DNA of 64,000 nt, taken from positions 1 through 64,000 of the forward strand of contig JAIOPP010000156.1 of NCBI GenBank assembly GCA_021413845.1, in the 5' to 3' direction. This DNA is from Planctomycetia bacterium (GTDB lineage: Bacteria; Planctomycetota; Planctomycetia; Pirellulales; PNKZ01). The first letter of the stretch is position 1. Each line of letters begins with the position of its first letter. Shown piece by piece: positions 15,848 through 26,100 of this stretch. The translations under genes were made by a program, and so were the position numbers. Below the pieces are notes generated by a model. It saw only the letters and a list, made by a program, of their open reading frames with translations. It ran no database searches and was not told the origin of the DNA.

Positions 15848-16935
15848 GCAAGCCGCCGGCAGATGAACCGCAACGCCGAGAATCGCGGTCGGGAAAACCC
15901 GATCCATCGGCTTCGCAGCCGGGCGGCGGCTCTAAGTTCGATCGCCGCGCGCTGTTGATCGCCGGGGGCGCCGCTGCGATCGGCACCGGCGCTTATCCGG
16001 CCATTCGCCGCATCGTCAAAGGAAGGTCGCCGGTATTCATCGCCAAAAATCAGAAGTACGACGGTCCACTTGCTAAGACCATTTCCGATGGGCTGCTGGC
16101 CTCCGGTATCGATCCGGATCGATACCGCGGCAAGCGTGTGCTGCTCAAGCCGAACCTCGTCGAGCCGATGCGTGGCAGTCCGCAAATGACGACGCATCCG
16201 GCGATGGTCGTCGCTTGCTTCGAGGTTTTCAAAAACGCCGGCGCCATCGTCGCCGTGGGAGAAGCTCCCGGTCACATGCGCGATACGGAAGCGGCGCTCG
16301 TCGAGTCGCGATTGGCGGAAGCTTTGCTCGATGCCAAGCTCGACTTCGCCGACTTGAATTATCAGGAAAGCCGCTTTACGGCGAATGGTTGCGGCCTGTC
16401 GAAGCTGCCGGGCTTCTACTTTCCTCAAGCGGTTGCCGAAGCCGATCTCATCGTTTCGATGCCGAAGCTGAAGACCCATCATTGGGTCGGCATCACGGTC
16501 TCGATGAAGAATCTTTACGGCACGCTTCCCGGAAACAAGTACGGCTGGCCGAAGAACGTGTTGCATCACAACGGCATCCCGCAAACCGTCGTCGATATCA
16601 ACGCTTCGCTCCCGCCGACGATCGCCGTAGTGGATGGTATCGAATGCATGGAGGGAGACGGACCGATTCTCGGCACGTCGAAACAGATGGGGCTCGTCGT
16701 GGTCGGTGCCGATCGTTTGGCGGTCGACTCGACTTGTGCCCGGATCATCGGGCTCGATCCCGCGCGCGTCACTTACATGCAACTCGGCTATCAAGCCGGC
16801 CTCGGCCAGATGGACGACTACCTCATCACGCAGCGCGGCGAGAACTGGCGCCCCCTCTACGCGCCTTTCAGAATTCTCGATCGTCCGCATCTCCGCCAAC
16901 TACAAACGCCGGAAGCGGGCATCCTCACATCCTGA
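15844..16935 (+). CDS. DUF362 protein with Tat-like N-terminus
   Basis: The 363-residue product has a twin-Arg followed by a hydrophobic stretch (FDRRALLIAGGAAAIG, about residues 33-48), suggesting export or membrane anchoring. The DUF362 domain covers most of the rest: KRVLLKPNLVEP, GEAPGHMRDTEAALVES, LIVSMPKLKTHHWVGITVS, MKNLYGTLPG and VVDGIECMEGDGPILG. DUF362 proteins are often paired with ferredoxin-like or iron-sulfur partners and their reaction is unknown. It overlaps the cyclase-like gene by 4 nt. It converges on the DUF1501 gene at 16957. Confidence 0.88.
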   Translation: MSKPPADEPQRRESRSGKPDPSASQPGGGSKFDRRALLIAGGAAAIGTGAYPAIRRIVKGRSPVFIAKNQKYDGPLAKTISDGLLASGIDPDRYRGKRVLLKPNLVEPMRGSPQMTTHPAMVVACFEVFKNAGAIVAVGEAPGHMRDTEAALVESRLAEALLDAKLDFADLNYQESRFTANGCGLSKLPGFYFPQAVAEADLIVSMPKLKTHHWVGITVSMKNLYGTLPGNKYGWPKNVLHHNGIPQTVVDINASLPPTIAVVDGIECMEGDGPILGTSKQMGLVVVGADRLAVDSTCARIIGLDPARVTYMQLGYQAGLGQMDDYLITQRGENWRPLYAPFRILDRPHLRQLQTPEAGILTS

Positions 16936-16956
16936 TTCGCATCGGCGATCGTCGGA

Positions 16957-18498
16957 CTACGCGATGATCTCTTTCACGACGTTCCCCGCGACATCGGTAA
17001 GTCGGAAGTCGCGGCCGTTGAGGCGGTAGGTCAACTTCGTATGCTCCAGGCCGAGCATCGCCAGGATCGTGGCGTGCAAGTCGTTGACGCTCACGCGATC
17101 GACGGCCGACTTGAAGCCGATTTCATCGGTTTCACCGTAATGCACGCCTCCTTTAGCGCCCCCTCCTGCGAACCAAGCGGTGAACGCGTGCGGGTTATGA
17201 TCGCGGCCCGGCTTCGCCGATTTCTGCGCGATCGGTAATCGTCCGAACTCGCCGCAGCAGACGATCAGCGTCGACTCCAGCAAGCCTCGATTCTTCAGAT
17301 CGGCGATCAACGCCGCGATCGGTTGGTCGGTCTCTTGCGCGAAACCTCGATGGTTCCCTTCGATGTCGTTGTGCCCATCCCAACTCAGTTGGTTATCCAT
17401 TCCGCCGCTATAGATCTGCACGAAGCGCACGCCGCGCTCGACCAACCTTCGCGCCGTTAGCGCCTGCTTTGCGAAATGAGAAGATTTCTTTTCGTCGAGC
17501 CCATAGAGCTTGCGAATGTTTTCCGGTTCTTGAGTCAAATCGAAAGCCTCGGGTGCGGCCGTTTGCATGCGATAGGCCAACTCGAAGCTCTCGATGCGCG
17601 CCGCCAACTCTTGCTCTCCGGGATTCGCTGCGAGATGCTTGGCGTTCAGGCGGGCGAGCAGATCCAACTGTCGGCGTTGATCGGCATCGCTCATGTGCGC
17701 GGAGCGATTCATGTTGTCGATCGGTGCGCCTTGTGCGTTGAGCGCCGTTCCTTGATACACGCCCGGTAAGAATCCTGCGCTCCAATTCGACGCATATCCT
17801 TTCGGCAATCCGCGACCGAGCGTGTCGTACATCACGACGAATGCCGGTAAGTTTTTACTCTCGCTCCCGAGTCCGTAAGTCGTCCAACTTCCGACACAGG
17901 GGAAGCCCATTCGACTCATGCCCGTATTGATTTGGAACAGTGCGGGCGAATGATTGTTCGTTTGCGTGAAACAGGAATGAATAAACGCCATGTCGTCGAC
18001 ATGCTGCGAAAGCTGCGGAAATAGATCGGAAGCCCACGTCCCGCTCTTACCATGCTGCTTAAACGCGAACGGCGACTTCATCAATCCGCCGACGGAGCCG
18101 GCGAAAAAACCGGTGTTCTTGTCGAAGCCTTCGAGCGTTTGCCCGTCGCGCTTCGCCAGCTCCGGCTTGTAGTCCCAGGTGTCGACTTGGCTTTGGCCGC
18201 CGTTCATGAACAACCAAATGACGCTCTTCGCCTTCGCGGCGAACTGCGGAGCGCGTGGCGCAAGCGGATGCAAGCTCCGGTCATCGTGAACGGCGGCGCT
18301 CGCCGTTGATGATGCCGGTTGCGGCGCGCCGAGCAGATCGGCGAGCGCCAACATGCCGAACCCTTGCCCGGCCTGCATCAGAAAACGACGCCGATCGGTC
18401 GGCAACGGCGAAGCAAACATCGAGGCATCCATAAACACTCTCAATCGCTGACTTGAATCGACACGAACGAACATCCGACTTTCGTCGAACGTGCTCAC
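16957..18498 (-). CDS. DUF1501 protein with Tat-type signal
   Basis: The product is 513 residues from a GTG at 18498 whose first bases overlap the TGA of the upstream DUF1549/DUF1553 gene (GTGA), implying translational coupling. An internal ATG at 18432 would start 22 residues later, nearer the twin-Arg segment TDRRRFLMQAG. Family blocks include SVIWLFMNGGQSQVDTWDYK, FIHSCFTQTNNHSPALFQIN and CGEFGRLPIAQ...GRDHNPHAFT. The enzyme activity is unknown; the fold is sulfatase/phosphatase-like. It is the last gene of a four-gene minus-strand run of two DUF1549/DUF1501 pairs. Confidence 0.87.
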   Translation of the reverse strand: MSTFDESRMFVRVDSSQRLRVFMDASMFASPLPTDRRRFLMQAGQGFGMLALADLLGAPQPASSTASAAVHDDRSLHPLAPRAPQFAAKAKSVIWLFMNGGQSQVDTWDYKPELAKRDGQTLEGFDKNTGFFAGSVGGLMKSPFAFKQHGKSGTWASDLFPQLSQHVDDMAFIHSCFTQTNNHSPALFQINTGMSRMGFPCVGSWTTYGLGSESKNLPAFVVMYDTLGRGLPKGYASNWSAGFLPGVYQGTALNAQGAPIDNMNRSAHMSDADQRRQLDLLARLNAKHLAANPGEQELAARIESFELAYRMQTAAPEAFDLTQEPENIRKLYGLDEKKSSHFAKQALTARRLVERGVRFVQIYSGGMDNQLSWDGHNDIEGNHRGFAQETDQPIAALIADLKNRGLLESTLIVCCGEFGRLPIAQKSAKPGRDHNPHAFTAWFAGGGAKGGVHYGETDEIGFKSAVDRVSVNDLHATILAMLGLEHTKLTYRLNGRDFRLTDVAGNVVKEIIA

Positions 18499-21400
18499 TC
18501 CACGAATACGAACTCATTCAACCCGAACAACACCTGGCAGAAATCGGACCACGCCAACGCTTCCGATGCCGCGGCTTTCCCTTCGCCGCGGTAAGCCGCG
18601 ATCTGCGCCGCGACGAACTCCTTTGAGTCGCGCAATTCTTCCTCCGACGGACTCCGACCGATCGCCCGACGATAGCCGGTGTCGATCCCTTGTTCGATAT
18701 CGCCGGGAGATATCGGCATGATCTTCTTGGCAAACGCATCTGCGTATCGTCGCAGAATTTCATTGTTCATCAGCATCAGCGCCTGCGGGGCAACGGTCGT
18801 CTCCGGCCGCACCGCCAAATCCTGCAGCGTATCGGGCCCATCGAACAAACTCATCATCGGCACGAGCTTGCTCCGCTTCACGAAAAAGTAAATGCTCCGC
18901 CGCGGTTGATCGGCCGCCAGCGTGCCGGGTCCGAACATCGTTTCATCCAGCGTACCGGCGACGGCCATGATCGCGTCGCGCACGATCTCCCCTTCCAACC
19001 TTCGAAGCGGCTTATGCCAGAACAGGCTATTTTCGGGATCGGCTTTCGTGCGGGCGGCATCGCTAGCGCTGGTTTGCATGTACACGGCGCTGGTCATGAT
19101 CAGCTTATGCATCGGCTTCAATCGCCAGTCGTTGCGAATCAGCTCGCGCGCCAAGTAATCCAATAGCTCCGCATGCATCGGCTTCGCGCTCTGCACACCG
19201 AAGTCGCTCGGGTTCGCCGTAAGCCCCGTTCCCATGTGGTAATACCAAAGGCGATTCACGATCACACGTGCAAGCAGATGACCGGCCCCGGAATCGACGT
19301 CCGTCATCCACTCGGCCAGCCCTCGACGACGATACGAAGTCTTCACTTCGGCCGGCGGCTTCGACCGCCAGCGCTCATCCTCTTTCCCTCGCACCAACAC
19401 GCTCACGAAGCCGGGCCGGGCCTCTTCGACCTTTTGATTCGGATCTCCGCGGCGCACTACGAATGTCTTCTCGTAGAAGTCCGGCCCCTGAGTATGCAAT
19501 CGAACGGCCGGCACTCCTTCGCTGCTGATCAGCATCTTCGCAACTTGCGGCTTAGGTCGCTTCAATTCGCTTGCGGCGACGATTCGATGCAAGCGAATCC
19601 ACTCGGGATCTTGCGTCCGAAACCAGGCGAACAACACATCGCGCTCGGCCGACGACGGCTTCGTGTTTCTTTCGGCCGTCAATTTGCGCAACGCAGTTTG
19701 CGCTGCTTCCGAAATTTCGCTTCCGGCAAGAGGATGCGGCCCAGCACCCGTTGCTAGGGCGAGGCGAAAGCGGCCGAGTCCTTGATTGTTTCCCGCAAGA
19801 TCGAGCGTGATGTTAAGCTTCGTTCCACCGTCGAACCCGAGCGGTTCCTTTAGCTCGAACACCGCTGCGACGTCGCGCCCTTCGCCCGTGATCTCCCACG
19901 ACTCCGGATTTGCCGCGACGGTCGACTGCGCATTCGAACCAGCAACCGATCCCTTCGTCGGCGGAATCTCGACCGTGCGACTGACGATCACTCCGTCGAC
20001 CGCCGTGCCTGTTTGCTTCGGAGCCGCATTGATCTGCAGCTTCACCTTCACTGAGCCGTTCAGTCCCATGCCCGGTCCGCCGCCAGGCAAACCATCGTCG
20101 GCCAAAGCCTCAAGACGAAGAGCACGAATATCGCGATGTGCGGTCTCGAGAGTAACGGCGTATTTCACGCCGAAGAACTGCGACCCACGCGCCTGCACGG
20201 AACCATCTTCGAGCGTCGTGAACTTAATAGGCTCCGGCGCGGTCGTCTTCGTCGGCGTTGCGACGATCCAAGTCGGCGCGCCTCCCGGCGCGCTGCGTTC
20301 CGTCAGCCAGGCATCGAACTTCGGCGCGAGCGTATTGCGCTCATATTGCGCTAAAGCCTCGGCGAGCGGCCGATGCGGCGGTTCCCACGCCGCGAGTTGT
20401 TTCCGGTAACCCGCCGGATCGAGGTTTACGTCGTAGTCGCTGCGCACGGTCGTCGTGAAGGTCGAGACCATGCGGAAGTAATCGGCTTGCGTAAACGGAT
20501 CGAACTTATGATCGTGGCACCGCGCGCAGCCGATCGTGATGCCGAGCATCGTCGTGCCGATCGTGCGCGCCATATCGTCGAGCTCGTCGTAGCGTTCTTT
20601 TTCGGCTTGGTTCGCCGTGATCTGCGTCGCATGCACGCCGGCCGCAAGAAATCCGGTCGCCATGAGAGCGAGCGGATTATCGGGCTCGTACTCATCTCCG
20701 GCGATCTGCCACTTCACGAACTTGTCGTACGGCAAATCTTGGTTGAAGGCGCGAATCACGAAATCGCGATAGTGATACGCATTCGGCCGATCGTAGTCTT
20801 GCTCGAATCCGTGGCTCTCGGCGAACCGCGCAAGATCGAGCCAATGGCGCCCCCAACGTTCGCCGAAATGGGGATTCGCGAGCAACTTATCGATGAGCTT
20901 CTCATACGCATCGGCCGACTTGTCGTTGACGAATGCGTCGACTTCTTCCGGTTTCGGCGGCAGGCCGAGCAAATCGAAATAGGCGCGACGCACCAACGTG
21001 CGCCGTTCGGCAACATCGTTCGGCCGTAGCTTCACCCGATCGAGTTCGCGGCGAATGAACGCATCGACGGGAGTGCGCGACCATGAGTCGCCGGCGATAG
21101 TCGGCGGTTTCGGCTCGGCAAGCGGCAAGAAGGCCCAATGTTTTTTGCCGGCTTCGACGTCGATCGTCCGTTTCTTCGCCGCTAGCGGGGCTTCCACGCG
21201 CGGGTCCGGCGCGCCTCGTTTGACCCATTCGACAAGCACGCCGATTTCGGCATCGCTCATCTTCCCCTTCGGCGGCATCTGCACATGCTCGTTCTTTTCG
21301 TACCGCACCGCGCGCACGAGCAAACTCTCCTCGGGCTTGCCGGGCACGACGGCAACACCGGAATCGCCCCCCTTCATCCAACCCGGCTTGCTATCGAGCA

Positions 21401-21623
21401 GCAGTCCCCCTTGGAGAATCTTTGCTTCCTGCGAATGGCATTCATAGCACTTGCCGATCAGAATCGGCCGGACTTGATTCTCGAAGAACGCGATCTGCTC
21501 GGGCGCAAGTTTCTTCTCTTCCGACTTCGCACCCTCGGCAGCATCTATCGACACGGCAGCGGAGCAAGCGATGAAGATCGCCGAACAAAACGACAACAAT
21601 CTCGACGACATTTTCATCGGCAT
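18495..21623 (-). CDS. Planctomycete cytochrome c + DUF1549 + DUF1553 protein
   Basis: This exported 1042-residue protein has a signal peptide ending near SIDAAEG. A planctomycete cytochrome-c domain follows, with CYECHS (about residues 58-63) and the distal VQMPPKG. DUF1549 is at about residues 165-390 (with VRRAYFDLLGLPP and CARCHDHKFDPFTQADYF). A middle beta-rich region comes next, then DUF1553 (about 760-1030, with RVIVNRLWYYHMGTGL). It is predicted periplasmic and redox-active, with unknown substrate. Several Met codons cluster at the start (21623, 21617, 21611); the first is used. The gene overlaps its DUF1501 partner and lies 36 nt after the preceding DUF1501 gene. Confidence 0.88.
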   Translation of the reverse strand: MPMKMSSRLLSFCSAIFIACSAAVSIDAAEGAKSEEKKLAPEQIAFFENQVRPILIGKCYECHSQEAKILQGGLLLDSKPGWMKGGDSGVAVVPGKPEESLLVRAVRYEKNEHVQMPPKGKMSDAEIGVLVEWVKRGAPDPRVEAPLAAKKRTIDVEAGKKHWAFLPLAEPKPPTIAGDSWSRTPVDAFIRRELDRVKLRPNDVAERRTLVRRAYFDLLGLPPKPEEVDAFVNDKSADAYEKLIDKLLANPHFGERWGRHWLDLARFAESHGFEQDYDRPNAYHYRDFVIRAFNQDLPYDKFVKWQIAGDEYEPDNPLALMATGFLAAGVHATQITANQAEKERYDELDDMARTIGTTMLGITIGCARCHDHKFDPFTQADYFRMVSTFTTTVRSDYDVNLDPAGYRKQLAAWEPPHRPLAEALAQYERNTLAPKFDAWLTERSAPGGAPTWIVATPTKTTAPEPIKFTTLEDGSVQARGSQFFGVKYAVTLETAHRDIRALRLEALADDGLPGGGPGMGLNGSVKVKLQINAAPKQTGTAVDGVIVSRTVEIPPTKGSVAGSNAQSTVAANPESWEITGEGRDVAAVFELKEPLGFDGGTKLNITLDLAGNNQGLGRFRLALATGAGPHPLAGSEISEAAQTALRKLTAERNTKPSSAERDVLFAWFRTQDPEWIRLHRIVAASELKRPKPQVAKMLISSEGVPAVRLHTQGPDFYEKTFVVRRGDPNQKVEEARPGFVSVLVRGKEDERWRSKPPAEVKTSYRRRGLAEWMTDVDSGAGHLLARVIVNRLWYYHMGTGLTANPSDFGVQSAKPMHAELLDYLARELIRNDWRLKPMHKLIMTSAVYMQTSASDAARTKADPENSLFWHKPLRRLEGEIVRDAIMAVAGTLDETMFGPGTLAADQPRRSIYFFVKRSKLVPMMSLFDGPDTLQDLAVRPETTVAPQALMLMNNEILRRYADAFAKKIMPISPGDIEQGIDTGYRRAIGRSPSEEELRDSKEFVAAQIAAYRGEGKAAASEALAWSDFCQVLFGLNEFVFVE

Positions 21624-21659
21624 GCGGCTCTGGCGTACTTCCGTAAACGGATCAATAAG

Positions 21660-23147
21660 TTAAGCGAGCAATTCGTGAACGACTCGGCCATGAACATCGG
21701 TGAGGCGGAAGTCGCGACCGGCATAGCGATACGTGAGCTTCGTGTTGTCGAAGCCGAGCGCGTGGAGCATCGTGGCATGCAGATCATGCACATGCAGACG
21801 GTTCTCGACAGCCTGAAAGCCGAACTCATCGGTAGCGCCGTGAACATGGCCCCCTTTGACGCCGCCGCCGGCCATCCACACCGTGAAGCCGTAGTGATTG
21901 TGATCGCGGCCGTTGATCTTACCGGCGTTGGAGCCGGCTTGCGGCAGTTCGACGGTCGGCGTCCGTCCGAACTCGCCACCGAAGATCACGAGCGTTTCAT
22001 CGAGCAGGCCCCGTTGCTTGAGATCGCAGAGCAACGCGGCGATGGCCTGGTCGATTTCTCCCGCGAGCTTACGATGCCCTTTTTCGATATCGTCGTGGTT
22101 GTCCCACGGCTGCCCGGCACCGTGCCAAAGCTGCACATAGCGCACGCCCCGCTCGACGAGCCGGCGCGCAATCAAGATCTGGCGAGCTTGGGTGCCCGCA
22201 CCATAAGCATCGAGAATATGTTGCGGCTCACGCGAGATATCGAAAGCATCGCTCGCTTCCACTTGCATCCGCGCCGCCAATTGAAACGAATGAATCCGCG
22301 ATTCCATCGCCGCATCGGGACCATGTGCGGCGAGGTGCGCGCGGTTCAGCTCGTCGAGCAACGCGAGCTGCCGATTTTGCTGTTCCGGCAGCACTTCCGT
22401 GTTCCGAATGTTTTCAATCAGCTTATCGATCTCGGTATGTTTGCTGTCGATATAGGTTCCTTGATACACTCCCGGCAGAAACGCCGAGCGCCAATTCTCG
22501 GCACCCTTGATCGGATAACCTCCCGGGCACATCACGATGAAGCCCGGCAAGTTTTGATTTTCCGTTCCGAGACCGTACGCGAGCCACGAACCGAGGCTCG
22601 GTCGCGTCAGCGGAAACGTGCCGGTGTTCATCAACATCAGCGACGGCTCGTGATTCGGAACGTCGGCATACATCGAGCGGACGATACACATGTCGTCGAT
22701 GTGTGCCGCAGTCTTCGCGAAGAGCTCGCTCACTTCGATACCGCTTTGTCCGTACTTCTTGAACTTGAACGGACTTGGAAACGCTGCTCCCGTCTTGCGC
22801 TCGGTGCGCAAGTTGTTCGGAACTTCCTTTCCAGCGTACTTCGCGAGCAACGGCTTGTTGTCGAACGTATCGACGTGCGACGGGCCGCCGTTGGCGAACA
22901 AATGAATAACGTGCTTCGCCTTGCCGGGAAAATGCGCGATTTTCGGCGCCATCGGGTTCCCGTAACTCGCGCCGGATTCCGATTTCGTAGCGGCACGAGC
23001 CGCCGAGAGCATTCCTTCGTCACCGAGAATACCAGCCAAGCCGAGCATGCCGAGACCGGTTCCGGTGCGCTGCAAAAGATCGCGGCGCGAAAGGAGGGAG
23101 CCCGATAAGGATCGGAGCTCGGCGGAATTCTCGGAAGGCATAACCAT
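21660..23147 (-). CDS. DUF1501 protein with Tat-type signal
   Basis: The 495-residue product has a twin-Arg motif SRRDLLQRTG about 20 residues in and a hydrophobic h-region (LGMLGLAGILG). Characteristic blocks are HVIHLFANGGPSHVDTFDNK, MYADVPNHEPSLMLMNTG and FGGEFGRTPTVELP followed by RDHNHYGFTVW. The ATG at 23147 is preceded by GAGG at a suitable distance. It sits between two DUF1549/DUF1553 genes and differs clearly in sequence from the DUF1501 at 16957, so the pairs are old duplicates or separately acquired. Confidence 0.88.
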   Translation of the reverse strand: MVMPSENSAELRSLSGSLLSRRDLLQRTGTGLGMLGLAGILGDEGMLSAARAATKSESGASYGNPMAPKIAHFPGKAKHVIHLFANGGPSHVDTFDNKPLLAKYAGKEVPNNLRTERKTGAAFPSPFKFKKYGQSGIEVSELFAKTAAHIDDMCIVRSMYADVPNHEPSLMLMNTGTFPLTRPSLGSWLAYGLGTENQNLPGFIVMCPGGYPIKGAENWRSAFLPGVYQGTYIDSKHTEIDKLIENIRNTEVLPEQQNRQLALLDELNRAHLAAHGPDAAMESRIHSFQLAARMQVEASDAFDISREPQHILDAYGAGTQARQILIARRLVERGVRYVQLWHGAGQPWDNHDDIEKGHRKLAGEIDQAIAALLCDLKQRGLLDETLVIFGGEFGRTPTVELPQAGSNAGKINGRDHNHYGFTVWMAGGGVKGGHVHGATDEFGFQAVENRLHVHDLHATMLHALGFDNTKLTYRYAGRDFRLTDVHGRVVHELLA

Positions 23148-23193
23148 GCGAACTACCTCGACCGACGACTAAAAACGCACTACACGAACCGGC

Positions 23194-26100
23194 TCAATCG
23201 ACAAACATAAACTCGTTGCTCATCAACAACACTTGCGCCGCAAGTTCCCAGGGGTTCATCATCGTCGGCAGTGGGCCGCCGAACTCTTTTTGATAATTCC
23301 ATGTCGTCGGCTTCGCCCCACCGAGCAGCGTGAAGGAAGGGGACCACTCGAAACTGTCGTGGTCGACAGTGCCGAGGGAATCGAGAACGAGATCGAGTTG
23401 ATCTCCCTTCCGAATTTCGACGCGCTCCACGCCGGTCTTCGTCGAGCCATTATGCACTCGCCAAGTGCCGAGCTTGCCCGCACGCGACGAGATTAAGTGC
23501 AGAGCTACGCCATCCCCCTCTTTCGTCTTGTGCTTGAGTTCACCGTCGAACAACACGACGCCGTCTTGCGGCGAGGTCCAGCGGGCCACAGCCGCTTGCT
23601 TTAAGTTGTTGCCGGTGTGGCCCGAGTTGACGCGGAAGATCGCGTGACCGAATTTCGCATCCGGATACGCCGCACTCGGCTGCCAAGCGGAGCCGGTCCA
23701 ATGCGCCATCGGCGCGAAACCAATCACGCGGCCTTTCACGAGATCGGCGTCGCCGATGCCGTATTGCCAATGCGATTTCGGCGGCTCGATCGTCGTAGAG
23801 CCCTCGATGAACCGCACGAACCGTGAGGTTTCCTCGGCGGTCGGCAGCCGACCGAGAGCGATGCGGAACAAGGCCGCGATGCGTTGCGCTGCATCTTTCT
23901 TTCCCGCCACTTCGGCCCGAGCGACGAGCTTGCGCGTCTGCTCTTGCACGAACGGCGAGTTCATCGCAAACAAGGCTTGCTGCGGCACGGTGGTGCGCGG
24001 ACGTTGGTCGATCGTGACGTCGGGATTCGCGAAGTCGAACACGCCGAAGATGCCGGGCAGGTCTTGGCGATCGATGTAGCCGTAGATCGTGCGGCGCGTC
24101 GAATAAGGCTTGTTCCAGATTTCGATCGGCCGGCCGAATTCCGTCGTGTCTAAGCGTCCGGCGATCTGCAGCAGCGAATCGCGCATCGCTTCCAGTTCCA
24201 GCCGACGACGATTCATGCGCCACAACAAGCGATTCTCCGGATCGACTTGTAGCGGATTACCGCTCGCGGCGGGAACGCTCATCGGCACGTCGCTCGATTG
24301 TCGATAAGTTTGCGACGTCATCATCAAGCGATGCAGTCGCTTGATCGACCACCCTTCCTCCATAAACGACGCGGCTAAATAATCGAGCAACTCGGGGTGC
24401 GTCGGCGGCGAGGTGCGAACACCGAAGTCGCTCGGCGTTTCGACCAAGCCTTGGCCGAAATGCTGCAACCAGATCCGATTCACCATCACGCGTGCCGTCA
24501 GCGGATTGTCGGCGCTAGCGATGGCCTGCGCGAGTTCGAGCCGGCCGCTGCCGTCGGCAAACGGCTTGCGATCTTCTCCACCGAGCAAACGAAGGTTCCT
24601 TCGCGGAACTTCGCTTCCGCGCCGAGCGGGATCGCCTCGAACGAACACCGCGGGATTAAACGCCGGCTTCGAGTCGACGAGCGACATCGCGCGCGGGGGT
24701 GCGCCGGGCGACGTGACCGTAAGAGCTTCGACCTTGCGTTGGCGCGCGTCGACTTCGCCGCGCACCTTTCGATCGAACACCTGCCGCGATTCATCCATGC
24801 CGAGCGTCGTCGGCGATGACGCATCGAACAGCACTTGCCGCAGTTCCTCCGCTGCATGATCCTCAAGCCGGTCGGGCGCTTTCTCGCCGGGCTTCATGCT
24901 CTTCGGGTCTTGCGATTTCTTCCAATCGCCGTAGACGCTTTCAAGCAACGCTCCATAAGTTTCCGCAACATCGAGCATCGACTTCGGCGTCTGTTTTCGA
25001 AACGCTTCGCGCACCAGTCGATTCGATACTGCGGCATTCTTGTCCGATCGGTCTTTCAACAACTCCGCTACGACGCTGGGCGCGCGTTCGGCGAATTCCG
25101 TTTCCTTCAGTGCATCGAATTTGTTCCAAGCATCGAAAACCGGATCCGGCTTCTTCTTCGTTGCCGTTAATAGATCGCGCCATCGACGAATGACGACCGG
25201 CCGCGGATCGCCGGCATCAAACAGAAAATCCTTTTCCTTCGATGAAGAATTATCGAGCCGATCCAGCACGATCTTCGCCAAGTAATCGGAGACATGCGTT
25301 CGCAGCTCGTCGATAAGCTTCGCTTGATGCTCGGCCACGTATGTGTCGCGTTCGGTAGTTAGTTTCGCGAGCTCTTTCTTATAGGCCTCATATTCCGGCG
25401 ACGGTTTCGGCTCGCCCAAGAGCGGATACGATGCCGGCGCGAGGGAACTGCGAAACACACCGTAGAGCGAGTAATAGTCTTCCTGCGGCAAAGGATCGAA
25501 TTTGTGATCGTGACAGCGGGCGCAAACGACGGTGAGCCCGAGGAACCCACGCATCACGACATCGATCTGATCGTCCACCGTATCGTGAACTGCCGTGAAC
25601 TGACGTCCGCAGGTGAGGAAGCCCATCGCGGCGAGCGCGGCATCTCCATCTTGGCGCGGCAGCTTATCGGCGGCGATTTGCTCGACGATGAAACGGTCGT
25701 AAGGCAAGTCATCATTGAAGGCGCGGATGACATAGTCGCGATAGGTATAAGAAAACGGAAAGCGACGTTCCGCGCCGAACGTGTAACCCTTCGTGTCGCC
25801 GTAGCGCGCCACATCGAGCCAATGCCGGGCCCAGCGCTCGCCGTAGCGGGGCGAAGCGAGCAGACGATCGATCGTTCGTTCATACGCATTCGGCGAAGCG
25901 TCGCGCTCGAACGCTTCGATCTCTTCCATCGTCGGCGGTAAGCCGATCAGGTCGAAATAGGCGCGGCGCAAGAGCGTCCGTTTGTCGGCAGGGGGAGAGG
26001 GGCTCAAGCCCGCGGAACTAAGCTTCGCCGCTACAAAGCGATCGATCGGGTTGTCGTTCCACGGCTTCGGAGCGGCCGGCGGAAGTGCCGCACGGCGAAC